The notes beneath the pieces were generated by a model. It was not told where the DNA came from. It worked only from the letters and a program-made list of their open reading frames with translations, and ran no database searches. Made by a program: the position numbers and the translations under genes. From NCBI RefSeq assembly GCF_041909755.1, contig NZ_JAYRCW010000037.1, positions 1 to 24,063 on the forward strand: a stretch of DNA of 24,063 nt. The letters run 5' to 3'. This DNA comes from Sandaracinobacteroides sp041909755 (GTDB taxonomy: Bacteria; Pseudomonadota; Alphaproteobacteria; Sphingomonadales; Sphingomonadaceae). How positions within the stretch are numbered: position 1 is the stretch's first letter; every line of letters starts with the position of its first letter. Shown here piece after piece: positions 7,947 through 15,684 of the stretch.

Positions 7947-8900
7947 TCATTTCTCGCCCTTCGGATCATAGTCCGGCAGCGGCCGGCCGCCCGTCAGCGC
8001 GCCCAGCGGGTCCTCGTCGAGCTTGGCGGCCAGCGCCCCCATCTGTTGCGAGACATCGCGCAGGTCCGCGACCAGCTGGTTCACCTGCGGCACCGTCTGC
8101 GTGGACAGGTTGTTCACCCCCGGCTCCGCCGCAGCGGCCAGCCCGTCCACCCGCTTCAGCGTGGCCTCGGCCGTGGTGATCGCGCGCTTCAGTTCGGCGA
8201 TCGCGGGCTTGCCCTGGTCGTTCAGCAGCGCGTTGGTGGTGGCGCTTGTTTCCGCAAGGCTGTCGGCCGCGCGGGTCGCGGCCTGAAGGGTCAGCTGCGC
8301 TTCGCGCACGGCCGCGCGGATGGCGGGCCCTTCGGCCGCCACTTCGCCGGATATCTTGTCCAGATTGTCGATCAGGTTGGCGAACCGCGCCCGGTTCTCG
8401 TCGGAAAACACCTCGTTCAGCCGCGCCAGCAGGGCTGAGGCGCGCTCGATCACCTGCGGCGCCGTTTCCAGCAGCTGGCCCAGCCCCCCCTGCGTCGCCG
8501 GGATCACCGGCACGCCATAGGGGCCAACTTCCGTCAGCGGCTGCTGCCCGCTCATGCTGCCGGACAGCTGCACTTCGGTGACGCCGGTGAACCCCACCGA
8601 ATTCAGGCTGGCGGTCGTCCCCTCAAGCACGGGGGTTTCCGGTTGCAGCTCCACCCGCACGCGGATGAACTGCGGCGTTTCCGGCATGAGCGCGATCTGA
8701 CGGACCTGCCCCACCGGCACGCCCGAGAACGACACGCTGGAACCCACCGCCAGCCCCGCGACAGACTGCGCGAAGAAGATGTCATATTCCGCCTTCTCCT
8801 CGCGGGAAAAGCGCGCCAGCCACAACACGAAGGCGAACAGCGCGATCACCAGCACGAAGGTGACGGCGCCGACCAGCACATGCGATTGCCGCCGTTCCAT
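7947..8900 (-). CDS. mlaD: MlaD-family MCE-domain protein
   Basis: 317 residues starting MERRQSHVLVG. One N-terminal membrane helix (about residues 8-28, VLVGAVTFVLVIALFAFVLW) is followed by an MCE domain (about 38-117, with the typical GLAVGSSVSFSGVPVGQV segment) and a long helical/coiled C-terminal region with regularly spaced hydrophobics to about residue 290. Known role: MCE proteins form periplasmic rings that bind phospholipid and sit on the MlaE/MlaF ABC core. The start at 8900 overlaps the mlaF stop by one base (TGATG), which argues for translational coupling and against the longer open frame up to 8981. The C-terminus (GGRPLPDYDPKGEK) is hydrophilic. Confidence 0.92.
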   Translation of the reverse strand: MERRQSHVLVGAVTFVLVIALFAFVLWLARFSREEKAEYDIFFAQSVAGLAVGSSVSFSGVPVGQVRQIALMPETPQFIRVRVELQPETPVLEGTTASLNSVGFTGVTEVQLSGSMSGQQPLTEVGPYGVPVIPATQGGLGQLLETAPQVIERASALLARLNEVFSDENRARFANLIDNLDKISGEVAAEGPAIRAAVREAQLTLQAATRAADSLAETSATTNALLNDQGKPAIAELKRAITTAEATLKRVDGLAAAAEPGVNNLSTQTVPQVNQLVADLRDVSQQMGALAAKLDEDPLGALTGGRPLPDYDPKGEK

Positions 8901-9691
8901 CAGCCGATCTCCAGCGGGGCATGGTGCCGGGCGATGGCGGCCGCCCGTCCGCGCGGCCCGGCGAAATAATCCTGCACCCACGGATGATCGAAGCGCGAAA
9001 GCTCCGCGACGCTGCCCGTGGCGATGATGCGTTTCTCGGCGATCACAGCCACCCGGTCGCAGATGGCGTGCAGCGTGTCGAGATCATGCGTGATCAGGAA
9101 CACCGTCAGCCGCATGGTTTCGGCCAACGTGCGGATCAAAGTGTCGAAGCCGTCGGCCGCAATCGGGTCCAGCCCGGCGGTCGGCTCGTCCAGGAACAGC
9201 AGCTTCGGGTCCAGCGCCAGCGCCCGCGCCAGCGCGGCGCGCTTCTTCATGCCGCCCGAAAGCTCGGCGGGATATTTCGGCCCCGCTTCGGGCGGCAGCC
9301 CCACCATCGCCACCTTGTAGGCCGCGATCTCGTCCATCAGCTGGTGCGACAGGTCGAAATATTCCCGCAGCGGCACCTCGATATTCTCCGCCACCGTCAG
9401 CCCGGAAAACAGCGCCCCGCCCTGGAACAGCACGCCCCATTGCCGGGTCAGATCCTTGTCCTGCGTGGTTTCGCCCCCCGTCACCGGCTGGCCCAGCACC
9501 TCGATCTCGCCCTCGGCGGGCGTCTGCAACCCGATGATGGAACGCATCAGCACCGATTTCCCCGTGCCTGATCCGCCCACCACGCCCAGGATCTCGCCCG
9601 GCATCACGTCCAGATCCAGCCCGTCATGCACGGTCTGGCTGCCGAAGCGGTTCACCAGCCCCCGCACCCGGATCACGGGGTCTTCCGCCAT
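8900..9691 (-). CDS. mlaF: ABC transporter ATP-binding protein, MlaF type
   Basis: 263 residues, the normal size for this ATPase. Visible motifs: Walker A GGSGTGKS (39-46), Q-loop (LFQGGALFSGLTV, Q90), signature LSGGMKKR (144-151), Walker B LLFLDEP (164-170) with the D-loop AGLDP, and the H-loop His in ITHD (about 200-203). The MKKR form of the signature is typical of MlaF-like proteins. It energises phospholipid transport through MlaE in the inner membrane. The ATG overlaps the mlaE stop by one base, and the stop overlaps the mlaD ATG by one base. The frame is also open antisense far upstream, but that part is a shadow of mlaE. Confidence 0.93.
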   Translation of the reverse strand: MAEDPVIRVRGLVNRFGSQTVHDGLDLDVMPGEILGVVGGSGTGKSVLMRSIIGLQTPAEGEIEVLGQPVTGGETTQDKDLTRQWGVLFQGGALFSGLTVAENIEVPLREYFDLSHQLMDEIAAYKVAMVGLPPEAGPKYPAELSGGMKKRAALARALALDPKLLFLDEPTAGLDPIAADGFDTLIRTLAETMRLTVFLITHDLDTLHAICDRVAVIAEKRIIATGSVAELSRFDHPWVQDYFAGPRGRAAAIARHHAPLEIG

Positions 9692-10836
9692 CAGTCCAGC
9701 CCCAGCGCGGTGAAGAACACGGCGAAGATCGCATCCAGCACGATCACCATGAAGATCGCTTCCACCACCGCCTGCGTGGTGCGCTGGCCCACCGATTCCG
9801 CATTGCCCGTCACCTGAAAGCCCTGATGGCAGCCGATGATGGCGATGATCGCCCCGAATACCGGCGCCTTGGACATCCCGATCCAGAAGTCCGACATCGG
9901 CACCACCTCGCGCAGGCGCTGCACGAAGGTGGCGGGCGGAATCCCCAGGTCCACCCAGGTGAACAGCCCCCCGCCCAGGATCGCCATGAGCGAGGCATAG
10001 AAAGCCAGCAGCGGCATCATCAGGATCAGCGCGATGGTGCGCGGCAGCACCAGCACCTCGATCGGGTCGAGCCCGATGGTGCGCATGGCGTCCACCTCCT
10101 CGGCCAGCTTCATCGATCCGATCTGCGCCGCAAAGGCAGAGGCGGAGCGGCCCGCCACCATGATCGCCGTCAGCAGGATGCCCAGTTCCCGGAAGGTCGC
10201 CCGGCCCACCAGGTTGATCACGAACATCTCCGCCCCGAACGCGCGCAGCTGCACCGCCCCCTGCTGCGCCAGCACGATCCCGATCAGGAAGCTCATCAGG
10301 CCGATGATGCCCAGCGCATTCACCCCCACCTGTTCCATCTGCGCGCCCACCGCCTGCCAGCGCACGCCCCGCCCCGAGGCCACTGCGCGAACGGCCGAAA
10401 TGATGGTCAGCCCGATGAAGTCCAGCAGCGCCAGGATGCTCTGCCAGAAGGTGATGACATACAGGCCCAGCCGCCCCAGTTCCCGCGCCCAGAAGGGCTG
10501 CTGCACCGGCCGCATGTCGCAGGGGCGGTCCGCGGCGGCCACTTCCGCCAGCAGCCGCTCGGCATCGGCGGATGCGCCCGTCAGCCGGCTTCCGGGGCGC
10601 TCCCGCAGCAGCCGATGCACCATCCAGCTGCCCACGGTGTCGATCCGCGTCACGCCCGACAGGTCGATCAGCAGCGGGCCGGGCACCGGGGCCAACAGCT
10701 CGTGCAGCTGCCGCTCCGTCTCCGAAAGGCGGGCGATCGTCAGCCGCCCCCGGAAGGCCAGCACGCCATCCGCAAGGCCGATCGTCAGCACCGGCATGTC
10801 TGGCGCAGGCGCTTCGGGGGGCGCTGTGTCGGGCAT
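9691..10836 (-). CDS. mlaE: MlaE-type ABC permease with N-terminal STAS domain
   Basis: 381 residues from MPDTAPPEAP. Residues about 14-110 look like a STAS domain (LLIDLSGVTRIDTVGSWMV), the role played by the separate MlaB protein in enterobacteria. Residues about 125-381 are the MlaE permease with several hydrophobic helices and the conserved segment GRSASAFAAQIGSMKLAEEVDAM. It forms the inner-membrane channel of the lipid transporter. The start is the least certain in the operon: AGGAG lies 13 nt before this ATG, and a longer frame to 10896 begins with a sequence that looks non-conserved. It is the first gene of the operon and divergent from the nuclease gene, with 71 nt between; I see no convincing promoter there. 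Confidence 0.9.
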   Translation of the reverse strand: MPDTAPPEAPAPDMPVLTIGLADGVLAFRGRLTIARLSETERQLHELLAPVPGPLLIDLSGVTRIDTVGSWMVHRLLRERPGSRLTGASADAERLLAEVAAADRPCDMRPVQQPFWARELGRLGLYVITFWQSILALLDFIGLTIISAVRAVASGRGVRWQAVGAQMEQVGVNALGIIGLMSFLIGIVLAQQGAVQLRAFGAEMFVINLVGRATFRELGILLTAIMVAGRSASAFAAQIGSMKLAEEVDAMRTIGLDPIEVLVLPRTIALILMMPLLAFYASLMAILGGGLFTWVDLGIPPATFVQRLREVVPMSDFWIGMSKAPVFGAIIAIIGCHQGFQVTGNAESVGQRTTQAVVEAIFMVIVLDAIFAVFFTALGLD

Positions 10837-10907
10837 GCGGGTGGCGGGGCTCCTGTTCGGCAGGCAGGTTTTGCATATCGAAGCAGTCCGTTGCAAGGGA
10901 CGTGCGG

Positions 10908-11393
10908 ATGCCCGCCCGCCTCGCCCTCCTGCTGCTGTTCGTCGCCGTGCCTGCCGGGGCCACGGTCTTCAGCGGCACCGTCACCCGCGTGAAGGACGGG
11001 GATTCGATCCTCGTCCACCGCCCGGATGTGAAGCGCACGTCCGAAGTGCGGCTGGCCGGGATCGACGCGCCCGAACTCGCCCAGCCCTGGGGCATCCAGT
11101 CCCGCACGGCGCTCCGGCGGATGGTGCAGGACAGGTCCGTCCGGGTGGAGGTGACGGACCGCGACGCCTATGGCCGGCTGGTCGGGCGGGTCTGGCAGGG
11201 CCGCACCCATGTGAACGCGGCGCTTGCAGCCGGGGGCAACGCCTGGGCCTTCGATCGCTACCTGAAAGACCGGGAGATCCGCGCCGGCCAGAATCGCGCC
11301 CGCAGGGAACGGCGCGGGCTCTGGGCGCTCCCCCCCGAACAGCGGCTGCCACCCCCCACCTGGCGAGACAGGCACCCGACAGGAGGACGATGA
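10908..11393 (+). CDS. Secreted thermonuclease family protein (staphylococcal nuclease fold)
   Basis: 161 residues. Residues 1-18 (MPARLALLLLFVAVPAGA) form a signal peptide. The SNase core follows: VKDGDS (D32), VRLAGIDAPE (R48, D53, E56) and DAYGRLVGRV (R90). These match the metal-binding Asp residues and the catalytic Arg/Glu/Arg of staphylococcal nuclease. It probably cleaves DNA or RNA outside the cytoplasm. AAGGGA (10895-10900) lies 7 nt before the ATG, which decides this start inside a much longer open frame. The stop overlaps the next ATG (TGATG), so it is co-translated with the HAD phosphatase; I do not know of a functional link between the two. Confidence 0.88.
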   Translation: MPARLALLLLFVAVPAGATVFSGTVTRVKDGDSILVHRPDVKRTSEVRLAGIDAPELAQPWGIQSRTALRRMVQDRSVRVEVTDRDAYGRLVGRVWQGRTHVNAALAAGGNAWAFDRYLKDREIRAGQNRARRERRGLWALPPEQRLPPPTWRDRHPTGGR

Positions 11394-12070
11394 TGCGCAG
11401 CCTATCCATCTACGACATGGACAAGACGGTGATCCGTCGCGCCAGCTGGACCCACTGGCTGTTCCACTATGCGCGGACAGAGGCGCCGCTGCGGCTGCTG
11501 CTGGCGCCGCTGCTGGCGCTGCCGCTGATGGGCTATGCGCTGGGCACGCATGACCGCAAGGCGCTGAAGCAGGCGACGCAGCGCATCCTGATGGGCCGCC
11601 GCGCGCCGCGCGCGAAGGTGGAACGCGCCGCGCAGCGCTTTGCAGACGGCTTCGGCGCGCGTCAGGAACTGGCCGGCGCGCTGGCGGCGATCGCCGCCGA
11701 CCGCGCGGCAGGCCATGAGCTCTGGCTGGCGACCGCCAGCTGCCGCTATTTCGTCGAGGCGCTCGCCGCCCGCTGGGGCTTCGATCAGGTGATCGCCACG
11801 GACAATTTCTGGGACGGCGACGATCTCACGCCCATGATCCGGGGCGAGAACTGCTACGAGATGGGCAAGCTGCGGAAGATCCTCGCGGCGCTTCAGGCCC
11901 GCCCGGCCGACGTGATCTTCACCTCCGATCACCTCAGCGACCTGCCGGTGTTCGATTGGGCGGATCGGCAGGTCGTCGCCAACCCGCACGCGCCGCTCAG
12001 GCGGGTCGCGCTGGCGCGCGGCTGGCCCGTTTTCGATTGGGCAGCAACCGGATCCCGAACAGCAGGATAA
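11393..12070 (+). CDS. HAD-superfamily IB phosphatase
   Basis: 225 residues starting MRSLSIYDMDKT. Motif I is DMDKT (nucleophile D8, acid/base D10), motif II is in LWLATAS (about 108-114), and motif IV is FTSDHLSDLPVF (SDxxSD-type Mg-binding Asp residues). A helical cap lies between, consistent with subclass IB (SerB-like). The substrate is not evident: candidates are a phosphoserine-like or lipid phosphate. AGGAGG (11381-11386) is 6 nt from the ATG at 11393 and only 3 nt from the preceding ATG at 11390, so I take the second. The last 74 nt overlap msrQ on the opposite strand. The C-terminal VFDW probably ends the conserved domain, with AATGSRTAG as an extra tail. Confidence 0.87.
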   Translation: MRSLSIYDMDKTVIRRASWTHWLFHYARTEAPLRLLLAPLLALPLMGYALGTHDRKALKQATQRILMGRRAPRAKVERAAQRFADGFGARQELAGALAAIAADRAAGHELWLATASCRYFVEALAARWGFDQVIATDNFWDGDDLTPMIRGENCYEMGKLRKILAALQARPADVIFTSDHLSDLPVFDWADRQVVANPHAPLRRVALARGWPVFDWAATGSRTAG

Positions 12071-12641
12071 GCAGCCCGGCATAGATCCAGGGCTCCGGCT
12101 GGAACCCCTTCACCCGCAAGACGAAATGGATGCAGGCGGCGATCCCCGCCACATAGGCCAGCCGGTGCAGCGCCTGCCAGCGCCGCCCGCCCAGCGCCCG
12201 GATGGCGCGCCGCGTGCTGGTGGCCGCCAGCGGCAGCAGGCACAGGAAGGCGAAAAGCCCGAAGAAGATGAAGGGCTTCCTCAGCGCCTCCCGCCACAGC
12301 GCGGACAGGCTGAAATCCAGCTCCATCGCCAGATAGAAGCCCAGGTGCAGCGTCGCATAGGCAAAGGCCCACAGCCCCAGCAGCCGCCGCAGCGACATCA
12401 GCGGCGTCCACCCGGACAGCCGCACGAGCGGCGTCACCGCCAGCGTCGCCAGAAGCAGCCGCAGCGCCTGCAACCCCAGCGCATTGTGGGTGTAGGCGAC
12501 CGGCTCCGCCGACAGCCTCAGCGAGGCCGGGTCGATCCAGATCAGCTCGCCCCAGCCCGCCAGCAGCCACAGCCCCGGCAGCGCTGCCAGCAGGTGCGCC
12601 ACCGGCTTCAGCCATGGGGGCGGGGCGTTCAGCCGCGCCAT
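11997..12641 (-). CDS. msrQ: MsrQ, haem-binding membrane subunit of the MsrPQ methionine sulfoxide reductase
   Basis: 214 residues with about six hydrophobic helices, matching the ferric-reductase-like transmembrane family. His residues suited to haem ligation are visible at H99 (ATLHLGFY), H159 (WQALHRLAYV) and H172 (CIHFVLRVK); these segments are characteristic of MsrQ/YedZ. Known role: it passes electrons from the quinone pool or a flavin reductase to MsrP in the periplasm. The ATG is 2 nt after the msrP stop (TGACGATG), so the pair is an operon. The 3' end overlaps the convergent HAD gene by 74 nt. Confidence 0.92.
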   Translation of the reverse strand: MARLNAPPPWLKPVAHLLAALPGLWLLAGWGELIWIDPASLRLSAEPVAYTHNALGLQALRLLLATLAVTPLVRLSGWTPLMSLRRLLGLWAFAYATLHLGFYLAMELDFSLSALWREALRKPFIFFGLFAFLCLLPLAATSTRRAIRALGGRRWQALHRLAYVAGIAACIHFVLRVKGFQPEPWIYAGLLILLFGIRLLPNRKRASRAPARPA

Positions 12642-12643
12642 CG

Positions 12644-13589
12644 TCAGAAAAACTTCGCCAGGTCCATGCCGCGATAGAGCGACGCCACCTGCTCGCCATA
12701 GCCGTTGAAGGGCAGGGTGGCGCGCTTGCGGAACTCCCCGATCCGCCGCTCCGTCGCCTGGCTCCAGCGCGGATGGTCCACATCGGGGTTCACATTGNNN
12801 NNNNNNNTAGAAGCCATATTCCGAAGGCTGGCTCTGGTTCCAGCTGGTCAGCGGCTGGCGCTCCACCAGGTCGATCGCCACGATCGACTTGGCCGACTTG
12901 AAGCCATATTTCCACGGCACCACCAGCCGGATGGGCGCGCCGTTCTGGTTCGGCAGGCGCCGGCCATACAGGCCCACCGCCAGCATCGTCAGCGGATGCA
13001 TCGCCTCGTCCAGCCGCAGCCCCTCGCGATAGGGCCAGTCCAGCGCGGGCAGCGAAAGGCCCGGCATCTGCTTCGGATCGGCCAGCGTGGTGAAGCGCAC
13101 ATATTTCGCGCTGCCCATCGGCTCCACCGCCTTCAGCAGCCCGGCCAGCGGAAAGCCCACCCACGGGATCACCATGGACCAGCCCTCCACGCAGCGCATG
13201 CGATACACCCGCTCCTCCAGCGACAGCCGCGCGATCCACTGATCCACGTCCAGCATCAACGGCTTGTGGACCAGTCCGCCCACCCGCACCGTCCAGGGCG
13301 AAGGCCGCAGGCTTCCAGCGCGCTCCGAAGGGTCGGACTTGTCCAGCCCGAACTCATAGAAATTGTTGTAGCCCGTCACCGCCTTCAGCGGCGTCGGCTC
13401 GTCACCGGCCGCAATCGTCCGCCGCGATTTCAGCGGGGCCAGCTGCGCCGGGTCCGTCCCGGCCAGCAGCGGCGGGGCCAGCCCCGCCAGTCCCATCCCG
13501 GCAACGATCTGCCGCCGGTTCAGCCACAGGGATTCGGGCGTCGCCTCCCGTTCGGCGATCAGCCAGTCTGGCGTCGGGTGATAGCGCAT
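12644..13589 (-). CDS. msrP: MsrP, molybdopterin-dependent protein-methionine-sulfoxide reductase (split by assembly gap)
   Basis: About 312 residues. The N-terminus has a twin-arginine motif (NRRQIVAG, R25-R26) followed by a hydrophobic stretch, consistent with Tat export. The oxidoreductase molybdopterin domain carries RMRCVEGWSMVIPWVGF, where C133 is the expected molybdenum ligand. The frame reads to SQPSEYGF, then meets ten Ns (12798-12807), after which the natural C-terminus (NVNPDVDHPRWSQATERRIGE ... LYRGMDLAKFF, stop 12646-12644) lies in another frame. The family consensus here is EYGFYANVNP, so only Tyr-Ala is missing and the gene is probably intact. MsrP repairs oxidised methionine in periplasmic proteins, with electrons from MsrQ encoded just downstream. 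Confidence 0.9.
12798..12807. other. Assembly gap (10 Ns) inside msrP
   Basis: Ten N characters. On the minus strand the left flank ends ...GGCTTCTA and the right flank begins CAATGTGAAC. If the conserved Tyr-Ala-Asn reading holds, three bases are missing, not ten, so the stated gap length breaks the frame artificially. Confidence 0.97.
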
Positions 13590-13684
13590 GGCGCCACCCT
13601 ATAGCCCATTGCTGAACGCCAGGTGTAGCCTCAGGAAACCGCCCGCATTTCTTCCGGATCTGATGCGGCCGTCGCCACGCCCGG

Positions 13685-14887
13685 TCAGGAAACGGCGGCG
13701 CAGGCCCGCTGGATCCGCTGGCAGGCGTCCGTCAGCGCCTCGGTGGAGGTGGCATAGCTGATGCGGAAGGCGGGGCTCAGGCCGAAGGCCGCGCCATGCA
13801 CCACCGCGACGCCCTCCGTCTCCAGGAAATAGGCCGCCACATCCTCGTCCGTAGCCAGCACCACCCCCTTGGGCGTGGTCTTGCCGATCAGCCCGGAACA
13901 GTCCGGATAGACATAGAAGGCGCCTTCGGGCCGCGGGCAGGACAGGCCCGCCGCCTGGTTCAGCATGGAAACCACCAGGTCGCGCCGGTCCTGGAAGGCC
14001 TTGTTGCGCGGCTTCATGAAATCCAGCGATCCCATCAGCGCCGCCGTCGCCGCCGCCTGCGCAACAGAGCAGGGGTTGGAGGTGGACTGCGACTGGATCT
14101 TCGCCATCGCCTTGATGATGGGCGCCGGCCCGCCCGCGAACCCGATGCGCCAGCCGGTCATCGCATAGGCCTTGCTGGTGCCGTTCACTGTCAGCGTGCG
14201 CTCATACAGGCGCGGCTCGATCTCGGCGATGGTGCGGAACCGGAAATCGTCGAACACGATATGCTCGTACATGTCGTCGGTCAGCACATAGACATGCGGA
14301 TGCCCCAGCAGCACATCGGCCAGCGCGCGCAGTTCGGCTTCGCTATAGGCCGCGCCCGTGGGGTTGGAGGGCGAGTTCAGGATCAGCCACTTGGTCGCGG
14401 GCGTGATCGCCCGGTCCAGCTGCTCGGGCGTCAGCTTGAAGCCCTGCTCAAGCCCGCACTTCACGATCACCGGCGTCGCGCCGCAGAACTGCACGATATC
14501 GGGATAGCTCACCCAATAGGGGGCCGGGATCACCACTTCGTCGCCGGGGTCCAGCGTCGCGACCATCGCGTTGAAGATCGTCTGCTTGCCGCCGACGTTC
14601 ACGCTGATCTGGTCCAGCGCATAGTCCAGATTGTTGTCGCGCCGGAACTTGTGCTGCACCGCCTTCTTCAGGGCAGGCGTGCCGTCGACGGCGGTATATT
14701 TCGTCTGCCCCTGGCGGATCGCCTCGATCGCGGCCTCTTTCACGAAGTCCGGTGTGTCGAAATCCGGCTCGCCCGCGCCAAGGCCGATGATGTCCCGCCC
14801 CTGCGCCTTCAGTTCGGCCGCCTTGTTGGTGACGGCGATCGTGGGGGAGGGGGCGATCCGGTTGATGGCGGCGGAAAGCAGGGGCAT
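13685..14887 (-). CDS. Class I pyridoxal-phosphate aspartate aminotransferase
   Basis: 400 residues, the usual length for the AspB/AatA (subgroup I-gamma) family. Visible features: LGAGEPDFDTP (36-46), TKYTAVDGTPALKKA (62-76), cofactor-contact motif NSPSNPTGA (171-179), TDDMYEHIVFD (203-213, Asp and Tyr near PLP) and the Schiff-base motif TSKAYAMTGWRIGF with K239. It transfers an amino group between aspartate/glutamate and 2-oxo acids; related enzymes may also use prephenate, so exact specificity is open. GAGG lies about 10 nt before the ATG. It is transcribed alone, upstream of and in the same direction as msrP, with a 95-nt gap that shows no convincing terminator. Confidence 0.92.
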   Translation of the reverse strand: MPLLSAAINRIAPSPTIAVTNKAAELKAQGRDIIGLGAGEPDFDTPDFVKEAAIEAIRQGQTKYTAVDGTPALKKAVQHKFRRDNNLDYALDQISVNVGGKQTIFNAMVATLDPGDEVVIPAPYWVSYPDIVQFCGATPVIVKCGLEQGFKLTPEQLDRAITPATKWLILNSPSNPTGAAYSEAELRALADVLLGHPHVYVLTDDMYEHIVFDDFRFRTIAEIEPRLYERTLTVNGTSKAYAMTGWRIGFAGGPAPIIKAMAKIQSQSTSNPCSVAQAAATAALMGSLDFMKPRNKAFQDRRDLVVSMLNQAAGLSCPRPEGAFYVYPDCSGLIGKTTPKGVVLATDEDVAAYFLETEGVAVVHGAAFGLSPAFRISYATSTEALTDACQRIQRACAAVS

Positions 14888-14923
14888 CTTGTCGAGTCCT
14901 CGGGCCAGGAAAAGTCAGGCGGT

Positions 14924-14952
14924 GCAGTAGAGTTTGAAGCCGCGCTTGCCAA
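14924..14952 (-). promoter_or_regulatory. Possible promoter of the aminotransferase gene
   Basis: On the minus strand TTGGCA (14952-14947) and TACTGC (14929-14924) are 17 nt apart, about 37 nt upstream of the ATG at 14887. The -35 is good but the -10 is poor. No clear promoter for the divergent PEP-CTERM gene was seen in the rest of the 221-nt intergenic stretch. Confidence 0.25.
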
Positions 14953-15108
14953 GGCGGCAGCGTCATGCCCGGCCCATTTCCCGGGTGGACGATCGGGCCT
15001 GCCATGTTGAAGGTCGTTAACAGTCTGGAATCCGGCGATCTGCTACAGCCGCCCTGCAATCGAGGCTCGTGCACATCGTGCGGGTCCAAGAAACGCAAGG
15101 GTCGGACT

Positions 15109-15684
15109 ATGAAATTCTTCGCAGCAATTCTGCTGGCTTCCGCCGCCATGCCGGCGATGGCCGCCACCAATCTCGTCAGCAATCCCAGCTTCGAAACCGG
15201 CTTTTCCAGCTGGCAGCAGTTCGGGAACACCAACTTCACCGGCACCACCGGCTCCACGCTGGGCCAGTCGCCCACGGATGGCGTCCGCCAGGCCTATTTC
15301 GGCGCGGTCAACAACTCCGGCGGCATCTTCCAGAACATCGCGACGGTGGCGGGTGAAACCTATCGCGTGTCGTTCGACATGTACGCTGCATCCGGCGGGC
15401 AGCAGTTCCGCGCGGACTTCGCCGGGCAGACGCTGGTGAACAGCAGCTACAGCTCGGGCCTCGGCTATTCCAGCTTCGTCTACGACATCGTCGCGTCGGC
15501 CGCGAATTCGCAGCTGCGCTTCCGCATGCAGCACAACCCGTCCTATTATCTGCTCGACAATGTCCGGGTGGAGCATCTGGAGCCGACGGATCCGGTGCCC
15601 GAGCCCGCGACCTGGGCGATGCTGATCGCGGGCTTCGGCCTCGTCGGCGCGTCGCTGCGCCGCCGGACCGCCGTTTCAGCCTGA
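15109..15684 (+). CDS. PEPxxWA-CTERM sorting domain protein with carbohydrate-binding-like fold
   Basis: 191 residues. MKFFAAILLASAAMPAMA is a clear signal peptide with an AMA cleavage site. The mature part begins ATNLVSNPSFETGFSSW and ends with YLLDNVRVE. This NPSFE...LDNV pattern is typical of small beta-sandwich domains of the CBM4/9-like kind; binding to a sugar is possible but unproven. PEPATW (164-169), a hydrophobic helix and RRRT form the sorting tail. AAGGG (15097-15101) lies 7 nt before the ATG, which decides it over upstream starts in the same frame. The stop overlaps the end of the convergent pabB-pabC gene by 9 nt. It is unrelated in its central region to the other PEP-CTERM protein of this window. 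Confidence 0.88.
   Translation: MKFFAAILLASAAMPAMAATNLVSNPSFETGFSSWQQFGNTNFTGTTGSTLGQSPTDGVRQAYFGAVNNSGGIFQNIATVAGETYRVSFDMYAASGGQQFRADFAGQTLVNSSYSSGLGYSSFVYDIVASAANSQLRFRMQHNPSYYLLDNVRVEHLEPTDPVPEPATWAMLIAGFGLVGASLRRRTAVSA

Noticed and set aside
8900..11107. A single 735-codon minus-strand frame
   Set aside because: Only its last 263 codons are a real protein (MlaF). The upstream part is an out-of-frame reading of mlaE and the antisense of the nuclease gene.
11997..13589. A fused MsrP-MsrQ reading frame
   Set aside because: The fusion exists only because the ten-N gap shifts frame; the true MsrP C-terminus and stop (12644) lie in the other frame.
13643..13668. Terminator after the aminotransferase gene
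   Set aside because: CCGCAT/ATGCGG is a 6-bp stem with a 14-nt loop and no U-tract; probably chance.
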